47,956 bases of DNA. Origin: an uncultured Lachnospiraceae bacterium (GTDB taxonomy: Bacteria > Bacillota > Clostridia > Lachnospirales > Lachnospiraceae). Made by a program: the position numbers and the translations under genes. Under the pieces are notes generated by a model that did not search any database, had not been told where the DNA came from, and saw only the letters and a list, made by a program, of their open reading frames with translations. This document shows, piece by piece, positions 9,038 through 17,313 of the stretch. Each line of letters opens with the position of its first letter. Positions within the stretch are counted from its first letter, which is position 1. The DNA lies in contig CAJUBR010000012.1 in NCBI GenBank assembly GCA_910584695.1, positions 1 through 47,956 of the forward strand. Direction: 5' to 3'.

Positions 9038-9694
9038 AGTTGGTGTAGGTTGATTTCTCTTTCTATAAAAATTGGAGCTGGCAGTACTCCGACCGGTGGG
9101 GCATCTGTGTATAGTGCAACAGGTATCAAATTTATTCGTTCTCAAAATGTATATGATAATGGATTAATTTTAGAGGATGTTGCCTTTATTTCGGAGGAAA
9201 TCAATAAGAAAAAATCTGGAAGTATAGTACACTCAAAGGATATTTTACTCAACATTACAGGAGGTTCTATAGGCAGATGTGCCTTAGTTCCAGATGATTT
9301 TGATATTGCAAATGTCAACCAACATGTAATGATTATTAGACTTGCGGAGATTTCTCTAAGAAATTTCATACATAGTGTCCTTACTTCGCCATATATTCAA
9401 GAACAAATTTTATCCAGACAGGTTGGTTCTGGAAGAGGTGGTCTTAGTGCAGAAACACTATCAACGTTTTTGTTTCCGATTCCCCCTATTAATGAACAGC
9501 TTCGAATTAGTGAATCATTAGCAAGCTGTTTTTCATACGTTTTGACCATTAACACTGAAAGCGATGGCGTTTCAGAATTGATAACAAAGACCAAATCCAA
9601 AATTCTCGACCTAGCTATCCATGGCCAGATCGAGGATTTTTGCTTTAACTTTTGTTATCAGATCAACAATGATTTCTCGATCTGTATCGATTGA
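8960..9694 (+). pseudogene. Orphan hsdS half-gene A (type I restriction specificity)
   Basis: About 215 codons of a type I restriction-modification specificity subunit: the conserved entry segment (inside the inverted repeat), one target recognition domain (about residues 25-180, with the FPIPPINEQLRI motif near its end) and the start of the conserved coiled-coil repeat (TKSKILDLAIHGQ). It then runs into the inverted copy of the neighbouring half-gene, so the last 25 codons are read through the wrong strand. The only start is a TTG without a ribosome binding site. A normal HsdS has two recognition domains and about 400 residues, and no hsdM or hsdR is in the window. Most likely a silent storage cassette or a remnant of an inverting specificity locus. 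Confidence 0.85.
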
Positions 9695-10287
9695 ATTTAT
9701 CCTTACAATCAAATTGTTGGCTGTAGTAATAATTCTTTGCTGTTCCTGTATTGGTGGAATAGGTACTAGATATCTTTTTAATACATCAAATGGTGGTATG
9801 TTTTTTAATGCAATACCATGACCTTGTTCTTGTGCAACGCTTTTAAGTTGGAAATCGAAATACATTAAACAAAAATCCAAGAGTTCTAAATCATATAAGG
9901 AAATCTTCATTAACGCTTGATTGATAATTCCCTTTCTCATCTCTTTGGGAAATACATATGCTTCACCAATAGTACCAGCGCAACTAACAATAATGTCATT
10001 AGGGCATACTTCAAATCCCTTAAGTGTTTCGTATTTTTCAGCGGAGATAAAGTAATTACCTAAGTTTGCATCTTTATTAATAGCGTTCTTCTGTTCATAA
10101 ATCTTGATTGCTTCAGGAGAATCTGGAACAAACATCGCTTTAGTAATACTACTTCCAAAAGGTCCCTTTTTATATTGAGCCAAGCAGCCCAGACGCTCCC
10201 ATGCCCACCCCTCCGGCACCTCAAACGGTATCTCATCCTCAATACATTTCACCGTCCCGTCATAGAACTTCTCATAATGCAAATTAT
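9611..10287 (-). pseudogene. Orphan hsdS half-gene B, convergent with A
   Basis: About 225 codons, built as half-gene A: the same entry segment (HYEKFYDGTVK to PEGWAW), a different recognition domain (it contains KGPFGSSITKAMFV and EQGHGIALKNIPPF), the VPIPPIQEQQRI motif and the repeat TKVKAKILDLA, ending abruptly in MDS-stop. The two halves meet tail to tail around CCATGG at 9619-9624, and their ends form a second imperfect inverted repeat. No start codon with a ribosome binding site exists. The recognition domains differ in sequence, so the two cassettes would give different DNA specificities. Confidence 0.85.
10205..10287 (-). repeat. Right arm of 83-bp inverted repeat (hsdS)
   Basis: Partner of 8955-9037 in opposite orientation, 81 of 83 bases identical. 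The arms start at the same base (ATAATTTGC) and stop at the same codon (PEGW), where the recognition domains diverge. Confidence 0.9.
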
Positions 10288-10431
10288 AAAACAATACATG
10301 GCAACTTTTCTCTTAAAAGGCTAAATAATGTTTCGGAAATTCAATTTTTATATATCAAATAAATCTTTCTCATATTTAACGCTGGGTCCTCTGAAACCCT
10401 CTCTCCAAATTCACCTTACAAGTATGCCATT

Positions 10432-10779
10432 TCACTTATACTTTATCCAATACTTATTTAAACCTTTTCCGATTACCAGAAAAATAAATGACATTACCAA
10501 AAAAGCACCAGTTCATGCATGGCATAGAACCCAAAATGCAATGCGGCATCTTTATAATCAAACACCGCCGCATTATTTGCATGAACTGACATTTGATATA
10601 TGGTATAAAGCAGAATACAAATTACGCTTACTGATATGCTATGCACCAGAAAAGCAACAGCATACGAAAATGCCATATACATTAAATTTACAGCACATAA
10701 TTAACCAAAGTTCCGGAAATAACCTTGTATAGACAAGAAAAAGCGGAAGCATTAAAACAGCGTATAAAAAATATGGCAT
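10432..10779 (-). pseudogene. Decayed small membrane protein gene (two frameshifts)
   Basis: Three successive frames give hydrophobic, protein-like segments: an ATG at 10779 begins MPYFLYAVLMLPLFLVYTR, a second frame continues through a segment including SYAVAFLVHSISVSVICILL, and a third continues FLVMSFIFLVIGKGLNKYW before TGA at 10432. Joined, they make a protein of about 115 residues with three or four membrane helices. It starts 12 bp after the 91-residue membrane protein gene upstream, so the two may once have formed an operon. Family not recognised. Confidence 0.55.
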
Positions 10780-10790
10780 AATAAGCTCTG

Positions 10791-11066
10791 TTACTTTATC
10801 TTTATTTTAACAATTTCCAAAATACCGGCATCCGGAACCTCCCGAAAGTAATCATACGCTATAAATATCAAGATAATAAAGTAAAATACAAATATATAAA
10901 TCTGCCATGCAAAATTTCCTGCATATCCATTACTGCGTATTTCATCGATTGCACCTGTTCTGGCAAAAATCCAGATATGATATAGGGTACCGCCAATTAT
11001 CAAAAAAGCAGTCAGCAGTTTTCTGACTGTACTGCTGAAAAATAGTTTTTCCTGCAATTTTAACAT
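10791..11066 (-). CDS. Small membrane protein
   Basis: A 91-residue protein with two transmembrane helices (about residues 17-33 and 52-72) joined by a short loop and followed by a charged tail ending KIKIK. An upstream in-frame ATG at 11072 exists, but GGAG is correctly spaced for the ATG at 11066. No family is recognised. It lies between the hsdS cassettes and an AT-rich ABC cassette, immediately before a decayed membrane gene, so it may itself be a survivor of a partly lost operon. Confidence 0.5.
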   Translation of the reverse strand: MLKLQEKLFFSSTVRKLLTAFLIIGGTLYHIWIFARTGAIDEIRSNGYAGNFAWQIYIFVFYFIILIFIAYDYFREVPDAGILEIVKIKIK

Positions 11067-11245
11067 AAACATCTCTCCAACTTTATATTAGCCTTTTGTT
11101 TGTACCGGGTTCCTAAAAAGAGACTGCTACCGAAGAAAATGGATGGTCTTTGCTCATCAGCACAATTCATTTTATCCTATGCCACAGCCTCTTCCAAAAA
11201 TTTTGATTTAGATTAAACAGTAATCATAATTAGGGATTAAAAAAA
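11067..11245. other. Non-coding stretch in accessory island
   Basis: About 180 bp with no gene, start signal or clear hairpin. Composition changes sharply here: the DNA to the right (11.2-12.8 kb) is far richer in A and T. Confidence 0.4.
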
Positions 11246-11992
11246 TTATGAGTCTTTTAAATTATGATGAAATAAAAATTTATTATCAACAACATATTTA
11301 AACAAGAAAAACCCACTCAGAAAATAAATTATTGAATTTAAAATCAATATTAAAATATCCATATAATTATTTTCCCATAATAATTTATGATTAACAAATA
11401 AGTTTGTTAATATGGTTTTGCAACTTGTAAAAGGAATAAAGATATTTTCATCACATCTTACAATGATATATAGAAAAAATAACCTTAATAATATTAAAAA
11501 ACTTTTATTTTTTAAAACAAGTGATAGGACAGAAAGTAAATAACCTATTCCTAAAAGTGAAAAAGTTCCTGTCATAATCGTTAAAATAAATGATATTATC
11601 ATTGATGATGTAAAAGTATTTATAAACATATTACATAATAATAATAATAAGGTTATAAACATAATTGAAATAAAACTTTTTATGATTACCTGTATTAAAG
11701 TATATTTACTAATTTTACAAGAAGATAGAAAAATCTGCGTTATAATACCATCTGATGATAATTCCGACACTATATCATTCACAATTGTAAACGACATTAA
11801 AATAATCCAGATTAAAAAATAAATTAAAATTATAGTGGTCGCATCAATTTCTTTAAGAAGAAAATTCTTTATTCTATTAGTAAAAACAAACAAAATAATT
11901 CCATTAAGAATAAAACTTATAATAAGATGTCTTATATTGTTTATAGTTTCCCAATATTGTTTTTGAATACAAACTTTAATTTGAGTAAACAT
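11246..11992 (-). CDS. ABC-2-type exporter permease
   Basis: A 248-residue membrane protein with about six predicted helices and no large soluble domain, the shape of ABC-2 permeases used for peptide export or self-protection against bacteriocins. GAGGGA precedes the ATG. It lies 13 bp behind its ATPase gene. Codons are extremely rich in ATT, AAT and TTA compared with flanking genes, which suggests horizontal acquisition. It is the last gene of a four-gene cassette starting with a secreted basic protein. Substrate unknown. Confidence 0.75.
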   Translation of the reverse strand: MFTQIKVCIQKQYWETINNIRHLIISFILNGIILFVFTNRIKNFLLKEIDATTIILIYFLIWIILMSFTIVNDIVSELSSDGIITQIFLSSCKISKYTLIQVIIKSFISIMFITLLLLLCNMFINTFTSSMIISFILTIMTGTFSLLGIGYLLSVLSLVLKNKSFLILLRLFFLYIIVRCDENIFIPFTSCKTILTNLFVNHKLLWENNYMDILILILNSIIYFLSGFFLFKYVVDNKFLFHHNLKDS

Positions 11993-12005
11993 CTTTCCCT
12001 CACTT

Positions 12006-12626
12006 CTATATGTCTATTACTTTAGTTGCGATTGTTTTTACATCTATAGGTGATGTCATTATTATTATTCTATTCTTTCTATATTTAAGCATCATTTCCT
12101 CAACAATAGCTTTTCCTTCTCTATCTAATCCATCATATGGCTCATCTAACAATACAATCTTCCTAGAATTTAATAATATGATTAATATAGCTGCCTTTTG
12201 ACATATACCTTTTGACAAGTATAATACTTGTTTATCAAGATATTCATTTAATTTTAATTTGTCAATCCAATATTTAATTTCTTTTATTTTCTCCTCAAAG
12301 GAAACTCCATTTATTCCAAGAAAAAATTTAACGTTTTGTATTAAAGTTAATTTTGAAAACAAGCTTTGAGATGAAGTCGTTAGTATGGACACTTGATTTC
12401 TATAATTATTTATCTTTATATTGTTATTAATATTAATATTATCAAAACAAATTGTACCTTGTTGAGGTGTATATAAAAATGCCATGGCCTTTAACAATGT
12501 TGTTTTTCCTGTTCCATTATTACCTTGTATCATATATATTTCGCCTTCACAAAATGTATAGGTAAATTCGGAAAGTAATATAGTATTATTAACTTTAATA
12601 GTAATATCCTTTATTTGCAATTTCAT
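12006..12626 (-). CDS. Short ABC transporter ATPase
   Basis: A 206-residue ATP-binding subunit with Walker A QGNNGTGKTT, a signature motif in which SGG is altered (LSKGICQKAAI), Walker B IVLLDEPYDGLD and a C-terminal IMTSPID in place of the usual switch-histidine segment. The length and the altered motifs resemble small ATPases of bacteriocin self-immunity and export systems. GAGAGG precedes the ATG. The 200 bp upstream, after the unknown gene, are about 75% A+T and could hold a separate promoter. It pairs with the permease that follows. Confidence 0.85.
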   Translation of the reverse strand: MKLQIKDITIKVNNTILLSEFTYTFCEGEIYMIQGNNGTGKTTLLKAMAFLYTPQQGTICFDNININNNIKINNYRNQVSILTTSSQSLFSKLTLIQNVKFFLGINGVSFEEKIKEIKYWIDKLKLNEYLDKQVLYLSKGICQKAAILIILLNSRKIVLLDEPYDGLDREGKAIVEEMMLKYRKNRIIIMTSPIDVKTIATKVIDI

Positions 12627-12827
12627 TAAAAACCTCTCTTAGAATTATAAAAATAGATAATTATAGGTCTCCCTATCTCTAAGACTTAATTATGAAATAT
12701 AAACAATATGGCAAACAGGATTTTTTGATATCTTATGTATTGTTACGAAAAATAAGTACCTCAAACATACCCTATAATCATTTATCTATATTGTCACAAA
12801 AAAATTAACAAAAACCTAATTTTGCAA

Positions 12828-13277
12828 TCATTTATATTGTAATAAATTTTTAAATGAATTATCATTAATTGCAATATCTGGAATTGAAGAATTTACCACT
12901 TTCAATAGTTTATTTACCTCATCAACTAACACTTTATGATTGGTTGCCATAGGCATTAACTTTTTAAAATCAGCAGAAATATACTTTAATGCCCAATCAC
13001 AATTATCCTTATCCTCCAAAAAACCACTAGCAATTTCATATGTATAAGTTCTTTCCACATCCGTTATTTCTTGATCATATACTATTATTGCTTGAATAAA
13101 ATTGTCTCTAGGCGAAAAATCAGCCTCTATCAAATCATGAATATATGAAAAATCCTTAAATGTACTAGGTCTTCTATAATCATAAAATATCATATAAAAT
13201 TTAATATCACCATATAAAGACTCTACAATTTGATAAACTTCAACAAACTCATTTAACAACAACCTTTTTAACAACAC
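12828..13277 (-). CDS. Unknown cytosolic protein, possible immunity protein
   Basis: A 149-residue soluble protein with no signal peptide or membrane helix, predicted alpha/beta. Start: TTG at 13292 also opens the frame, but GGAGGG lies seven bases before GTG at 13277, which makes GTG the likely start. The gene begins about 20 bp after the end of the secreted basic protein gene and precedes an ABC exporter. No family is recognised. Its position directly behind a candidate secreted toxin is where immunity genes usually lie, so an immunity role is inferred from place only. Confidence 0.65.
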   Translation of the reverse strand: MLLKRLLLNEFVEVYQIVESLYGDIKFYMIFYDYRRPSTFKDFSYIHDLIEADFSPRDNFIQAIIVYDQEITDVERTYTYEIASGFLEDKDNCDWALKYISADFKKLMPMATNHKVLVDEVNKLLKVVNSSIPDIAINDNSFKNLLQYK

Positions 13278-13296
13278 AACATTTCCCTCCAACTAA

Positions 13297-13800
13297 TTAG
13301 CACCCTAATGCCCGTAATAAATTCATCCATGCAGCTATATCATCACCTTGAAAGAAAACAAAACCAGTAGCAGCAATTACTAAACCAATAGCCAGTACAA
13401 CATCCCCCACATGTTTCCAGTCTATTTTTAATTTTCTACTTTTAACTTTCCGCACCGCATTTTTTAATTTTTTTTGCTTTTCTTTTCCCTTTTTATATTC
13501 GCCATGACCCTTGATCTTATCTTTTACCTTCTTGGGTACCTTTTTCATATGATCCCCGTGACTTGCTGATCCATCTACTCCTTCAGACCCCTTTACACCT
13601 GTTCGTGTATTTTCTACATGTACATGCCACTTTGCATTTGAACTATCTGTATGGGGAGGATCTACTCGGAAACGCCACCCTTGTCCTAAATCTATCCAAC
13701 GACCAGATGGTGCAGCATTTACCTTAACAATATCATTAACCTCTATAATGCTAAAAATCATAACTAAAATAAATGCAAATAAAAAATATCTTTTTTTCAT
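13297..13800 (-). CDS. Secreted basic protein, candidate toxin or bacteriocin
   Basis: A 167-residue protein. Residues 1-29 are a signal peptide ending VNAAPS. A small domain follows (about 30-95) rich in Trp, His and Asp, with GRWIDLGQGWRFRVD, HVHVE and a SHGDHMKK stretch. Then comes a strongly basic, lysine-rich segment (about 85-130) and a hydrophobic C-terminal helix (about 138-155) before WMNLLRALGC. The small domain recalls compact domains found at the ends of polymorphic toxins (a W-R-V-D, HVHV and GS-H pattern), but I cannot name a family with confidence. AGAGGT precedes the ATG. With the downstream unknown gene, ABC ATPase and permease, it fits a toxin, immunity and export or protection cassette. 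Confidence 0.65.
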   Translation of the reverse strand: MKKRYFLFAFILVMIFSIIEVNDIVKVNAAPSGRWIDLGQGWRFRVDPPHTDSSNAKWHVHVENTRTGVKGSEGVDGSASHGDHMKKVPKKVKDKIKGHGEYKKGKEKQKKLKNAVRKVKSRKLKIDWKHVGDVVLAIGLVIAATGFVFFQGDDIAAWMNLLRALGC

Positions 13801-13888
13801 ACTTCATACCTCTAATTTTTATGATAACATTGCCAACTATATATACCTAAAATCAATTCAATTCCCGCAACCCCAACAGCCTCAAAGG

Positions 13889-14102
13889 TTAAAAATCTTC
13901 ATCTCCTCCTATCTTACTTAACTCAGGCAACCCGTATTTTTCATTGAAATCCTAAACAAGATCAGACTAGAAACCCGTTAAATTCAATCTTATCAGAATT
14001 TTCATAAGCAAAATAAATCAACCAGGTCAAAAAAGCAAATTCACTTTTTCCATAATCTGTTCCTTGTTTCTTCGATAATCTTAATACATAAAACAACAAT
14101 TG
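13889..14102 (-). pseudogene. Broken gene fragment upstream of the secreted protein
   Basis: An open stretch of about 45 codons (contains RLSKKQGTDYGKSEFAFLTW) ends in TGA, and a second frame continues about 20 codons ending KIGGDEDF-stop. Together they read as the C-terminal part of a soluble protein split by a frameshift, with its start lost. No family recognised. A short KYGLPELS motif near the end looks conserved-like. It sits among immunity-type genes and may have been one. Confidence 0.45.
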
Positions 14103-14426
14103 TCAACTATTTTTCATTATTAACGGTACTATCCTTTGAATAACGTAAGTACAGAATAACAATTTACTGTGAAAAAAATTTAATTTTCAATGTTGCACAC
14201 AGCACAGATCTGACATAAATTCAGCTTTATGCTACAATAAAGAACAAAAATATTTATGCTATCACCATAAAATAATCTGAATTATTCATGCCGGTACATT
14301 GATTCATAAAGAACTCTATTTCCGTATCAATTATATACTAGATATGCCCCTAAAAAGGGCATAAAATCCCTATTATGAATTCTGATAAAGTCTTCACATT
14401 TGTCAATATTCATCTTTGTAGTTAAT
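14103..14426. other. AT-rich non-coding stretch
   Basis: About 320 bp of AT-rich DNA between the broken fragment and the first immunity-like gene. No open frame with a start signal, tRNA or convincing terminator is seen. Confidence 0.4.
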
Positions 14427-14924
14427 TTAACTTTGCTTAAATTCTTCATTCAAATCCTTATAGATTGCTTCTGCTGCTTCACTACAGCACTTTACATCAT
14501 ACTCCCTGCCAAATCCTTCCGAAAATACCTGTGATATAATTTCTGCCAATTCTTCTACTGTATGATTGAGCTTTACCTGTTTTGCTATCTGCTTGGATTC
14601 TATATCATACTCATCGTCCGGTGCATAGGGAAGCAGATTCAAAGGATCCCATAAATCCATGTTTTTTTTGACAATATGATAAATATACTCACGGGGACTA
14701 AAAAATCCCCCTACCCATGCAGAATCTTCGTCCACCTTATATTTATCAACTCCAAAGCAATCAAATGGATATTTATTAAATCCCGGGAGCTTATAATATC
14801 TTTTTGCTGCATCCATTGCTTCTTCTTTGGAAGTGTACAACCCTAATATTTTGCCTTCATCTTCTTCATATCCTTTATCATCTATGTACCAATATAGATG
14901 CCATAACATATATACTTCTGCCAT
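14427..14924 (-). CDS. Immunity-like protein, paralogue 1
   Basis: A 165-residue soluble protein. The N-terminal 75 residues (VYMLWHLYW..., then ILGLYTSKEEAMDAAKRYY, LPGFNKYP, DKYKVDED-AW-GGF) match the neighbouring gene's N-terminus segment by segment. This pattern of a short W/H-rich strand, an IGxYSSxEEA helix and a final W-x-GF is common in small proteins found near contact-dependent or secreted toxins. The frame extends upstream, but GGAG before ATG 14924 and the stop of the preceding gene 5 bp away fix the start. The C-terminal half differs from its paralogue. Confidence 0.7.
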   Translation of the reverse strand: MAEVYMLWHLYWYIDDKGYEEDEGKILGLYTSKEEAMDAAKRYYKLPGFNKYPFDCFGVDKYKVDEDSAWVGGFFSPREYIYHIVKKNMDLWDPLNLLPYAPDDEYDIESKQIAKQVKLNHTVEELAEIISQVFSEGFGREYDVKCCSEAAEAIYKDLNEEFKQS

Positions 14925-14931
14925 TTTTATC

Positions 14932-15417
14932 CTAATCTCCCTGCTTACATATCTTCTCAAATCCGATTTCACCGTACAGCAATAAGCTATTGTATTCTTC
15001 CAGTAATCCTTCCTGTAGATTCCATTTCCCCTCTCCAAATCTTTCATCCATCACACGCTTTGCAAATTCTAACGGCGTCTCCTTCTTATACGGTATTACA
15101 CCCCGCAGCCAGCTGCTTACATCGAATCCCCCACTATTTTTATCATATTGTTCTATAGCTTCATCAAATAGATTTGCTTCCTGCATTTTTACAAATCCTT
15201 CTCTCCATGCAGTATCCTGATCGACTTCCCATTTTTCGAGCTTAAAACATTCCCTGGGATACTGCTGAAATCCTATCATCTCTATATAACGGTTTGCTGC
15301 CTCCTCTGCTTTTCCCTTAGAAGAATAAATTCCCAGAAATTTATCCTCAAACTGATACTGACTTCCGTCTTCTCCTTCAAAATTGTAAATATGTCTTAGT
15401 ATGTATAACTCTCTCAT
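14932..15417 (-). CDS. Immunity-like protein, paralogue 2
   Basis: A 161-residue soluble protein. Its N-terminus (ELYILRHIYNF..., FLGIYSSKGKAEEAANRYIE, IGFQQYP, EKWEVDQDTAW-EGF) aligns with that of the next gene, showing a tandem duplication with diverged C-terminal halves. Start: TTG at 15432 opens the frame, but GGTGGTG is correctly spaced for the ATG at 15417. The stop is 7 bp before the next ATG, so both are cotranscribed. Shared N-terminal modules with different tails are expected for immunity genes against related toxins, although no toxin gene is adjacent. Confidence 0.7.
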   Translation of the reverse strand: MRELYILRHIYNFEGEDGSQYQFEDKFLGIYSSKGKAEEAANRYIEMIGFQQYPRECFKLEKWEVDQDTAWREGFVKMQEANLFDEAIEQYDKNSGGFDVSSWLRGVIPYKKETPLEFAKRVMDERFGEGKWNLQEGLLEEYNSLLLYGEIGFEKICKQGD

Positions 15418-15460
15418 ATGCTGCACCACCAATCATCCATAATTCCAAACTCAGTTTTTA

Positions 15461-16123
15461 TCATAATTCTGCATAATCATACACCACAACAGGTATCCAC
15501 TCTACCGGTTCTCCCATACCTTCTATTCGTTTTACAAAATTGGCAACCTCCTCATATGGATTCTGTATCAATCCTTGATGATTGACTTTTAACAAATAAT
15601 CCTCATTAAGCAGTTTCTCTAAACCATTGCATAAGTAACTATGAAATCCCGAAATATCCCAGCCTATTATCTCAAACCCAAGCAGATTCCCTTTTACACT
15701 TTCTTGTTTATGCAGCCAAACAAAATCTCCCATTTCCTTTTGTAACACACCAGCATAGGACACTTCTACCAAAATACTAATTATGTGAATTCCCTCATTT
15801 ACAAAGAAATATTTTTGATACATTTCTTTTGCATCTTCCAGATGACGAAACCTTCCGTCCGGCCCCATTTTCATCTCATGAAGCAATAAAGAAACATCCT
15901 CTTTTAATTGCAAAAACGAACAATCCGATAACCTGAATTTCTTCCGGTACTTCTCCGCTTTGTCTTCTTTTCCGAGCCAGAAAAATTCATCTAAATCCGG
16001 ATGATGTATAGAAATGCAGTTACTTGCTGATATAATCTGGTTACAGGGCAATGAAATTCCTTCCGGTTTTGTTACCGGTTCCACAATATAATATCCTATC
16101 GTATACCATTTTTTCTGTTTCAT
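15461..16123 (-). CDS. Unknown protein heading the immunity-like cluster
   Basis: A 220-residue soluble protein with no signal peptide. It starts KKWYTIGYYIVEPVTKP and ends YDYAEL. GAAGGAG precedes the ATG. It lies 43 bp upstream of two tandem immunity-like genes on the same strand, so it probably shares their transcript. Its size, acidic character and context resemble immunity proteins of polymorphic-toxin systems, but no family is recognised and function is inferred from neighbours only. Confidence 0.6.
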   Translation of the reverse strand: MKQKKWYTIGYYIVEPVTKPEGISLPCNQIISASNCISIHHPDLDEFFWLGKEDKAEKYRKKFRLSDCSFLQLKEDVSLLLHEMKMGPDGRFRHLEDAKEMYQKYFFVNEGIHIISILVEVSYAGVLQKEMGDFVWLHKQESVKGNLLGFEIIGWDISGFHSYLCNGLEKLLNEDYLLKVNHQGLIQNPYEEVANFVKRIEGMGEPVEWIPVVVYDYAEL

Positions 16124-16238
16124 CCCTCACTCCTTCTTCTGTATCCATCCCTTTTTTAATACGGTTCAGGAATCATCCAACTACTCCACAACAGGCTGGC
16201 AGCACACTGAACTTGCAGCACGGCAAAAAAACGTGAAA

Positions 16239-17249
16239 TCACAAATTAGAATAACTATTTTTAGGAAACACGAGTCTCACCTCTGTACCTATATTTTCCT
16301 CTGAACTGAATTCAATTCCAAGTCCCAGTTTATCACATAACTTCTTGCACAGATACAGGCCAATTCCAGTGGATTTTTTCCCGATTCTTCCATTACTTCC
16401 TGTAAACCCTTTATCAAATGCCCTTGCAGTTTCTTCCTTTCTCATTCCAATCCCATTATCCCGGATGGATAAAATAACCTTATTCTTTTTCTCTTCTGCC
16501 ATAAAACAAATCTCTGCTCCTGTCTCCTTTCTATATTTGATGCAATTTTGAATAATCTGATTTAAGATAAAACTACACCATTTTGAGTCCGAATAAATTG
16601 TCTGGTTCATCTCTTCAATCCGTATCCCTATTTTCCGGTTAATCAACGTCCGCTTATTTCGTTTTATAGATTCATTTACAATCTCCTTTAAGTTGCATTT
16701 TGTCACAAAATAGTCTTTATTAGCATAACTGCTTCTGGCATAAAATAGTGCCTGTTCCGTATATTCTTCAATTTTATTAATTTCTTCTTCAATACTCTTT
16801 GTAATATCATTTTTATTATTTTCTATTATCATCTTTGAAGCTGCAATCGGCAGTTTAATTTCATGAATCCATAATTCAATATAATCTTTATATTCTGTCT
16901 GAATATGTTTATACTGATTTACTTTTTCGCACATTGCTTTATTTGATTCCCTCAAAATATCACACAAAAGCTGTTCCTCTAACATATGAACCGGCTTAAG
17001 CATTTCTACGATCAGGTATTTCTCCTCTAAGCGTTCCATCTTTCCCAACGCATCCTCATAAAAATATTTTTTCGACTGGTATTCCATGAAGTTTCCCAGA
17101 AAAAATGCTGCGAATATAACACATATAGTATAAATGTGGAGAAATATAGATATATGGTATAACAGCAAAAAAATCTCTATGGTTAGAACACCAAACAGCA
17201 ATAATAAAATCGTTTTCCACCGGTCCTGTATATACTTCGAAAATTTCAT
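16239..17249 (-). CDS. Intramembrane-sensing-type histidine kinase (BceS-like)
   Basis: A 336-residue kinase with two N-terminal helices (about residues 13-30 and 35-52) separated by only a few residues, so it has no external sensor domain. The H-box is ELWIHEIKLPI, the N-box is NQIIQNCIKYR, and the G-boxes include IRDNGIGM and KKSTGIGLYLCKKL. This short-loop architecture is typical of BceS/VraS-like kinases that read the state of a partner BceAB transporter. GGAAGG precedes the ATG. It is 64 bp behind its response regulator. The only BceAB-type transporter here lies 8.8 kb further on the same strand, beyond an accessory island. Confidence 0.9.
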   Translation of the reverse strand: MKFSKYIQDRWKTILLLLFGVLTIEIFLLLYHISIFLHIYTICVIFAAFFLGNFMEYQSKKYFYEDALGKMERLEEKYLIVEMLKPVHMLEEQLLCDILRESNKAMCEKVNQYKHIQTEYKDYIELWIHEIKLPIAASKMIIENNKNDITKSIEEEINKIEEYTEQALFYARSSYANKDYFVTKCNLKEIVNESIKRNKRTLINRKIGIRIEEMNQTIYSDSKWCSFILNQIIQNCIKYRKETGAEICFMAEEKKNKVILSIRDNGIGMRKEETARAFDKGFTGSNGRIGKKSTGIGLYLCKKLCDKLGLGIEFSSEENIGTEVRLVFPKNSYSNL

Positions 17250-17313
17250 AAAAAATTATCCTTCCTATCCTTTACTAAAAATCCCGGAAACAGGCAAAAA
17301 ACAGACACCCATT

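Noticed and set aside
8955..10287. A complete type I restriction-modification system
   Set aside because: Only two specificity half-genes without starts are present; no methylase or restriction subunit is in the window.
12680..12827. Precursor peptide in the gap before the short ABC ATPase
   Set aside because: The only candidate (MFEVLIFRNNT) has no convincing ribosome binding site or leader features.
13925..13960. Very short peptide frame (MKNTGCLS) as a bacteriocin or leader peptide
   Set aside because: It has no ribosome binding site and overlaps a longer, more protein-like broken frame.
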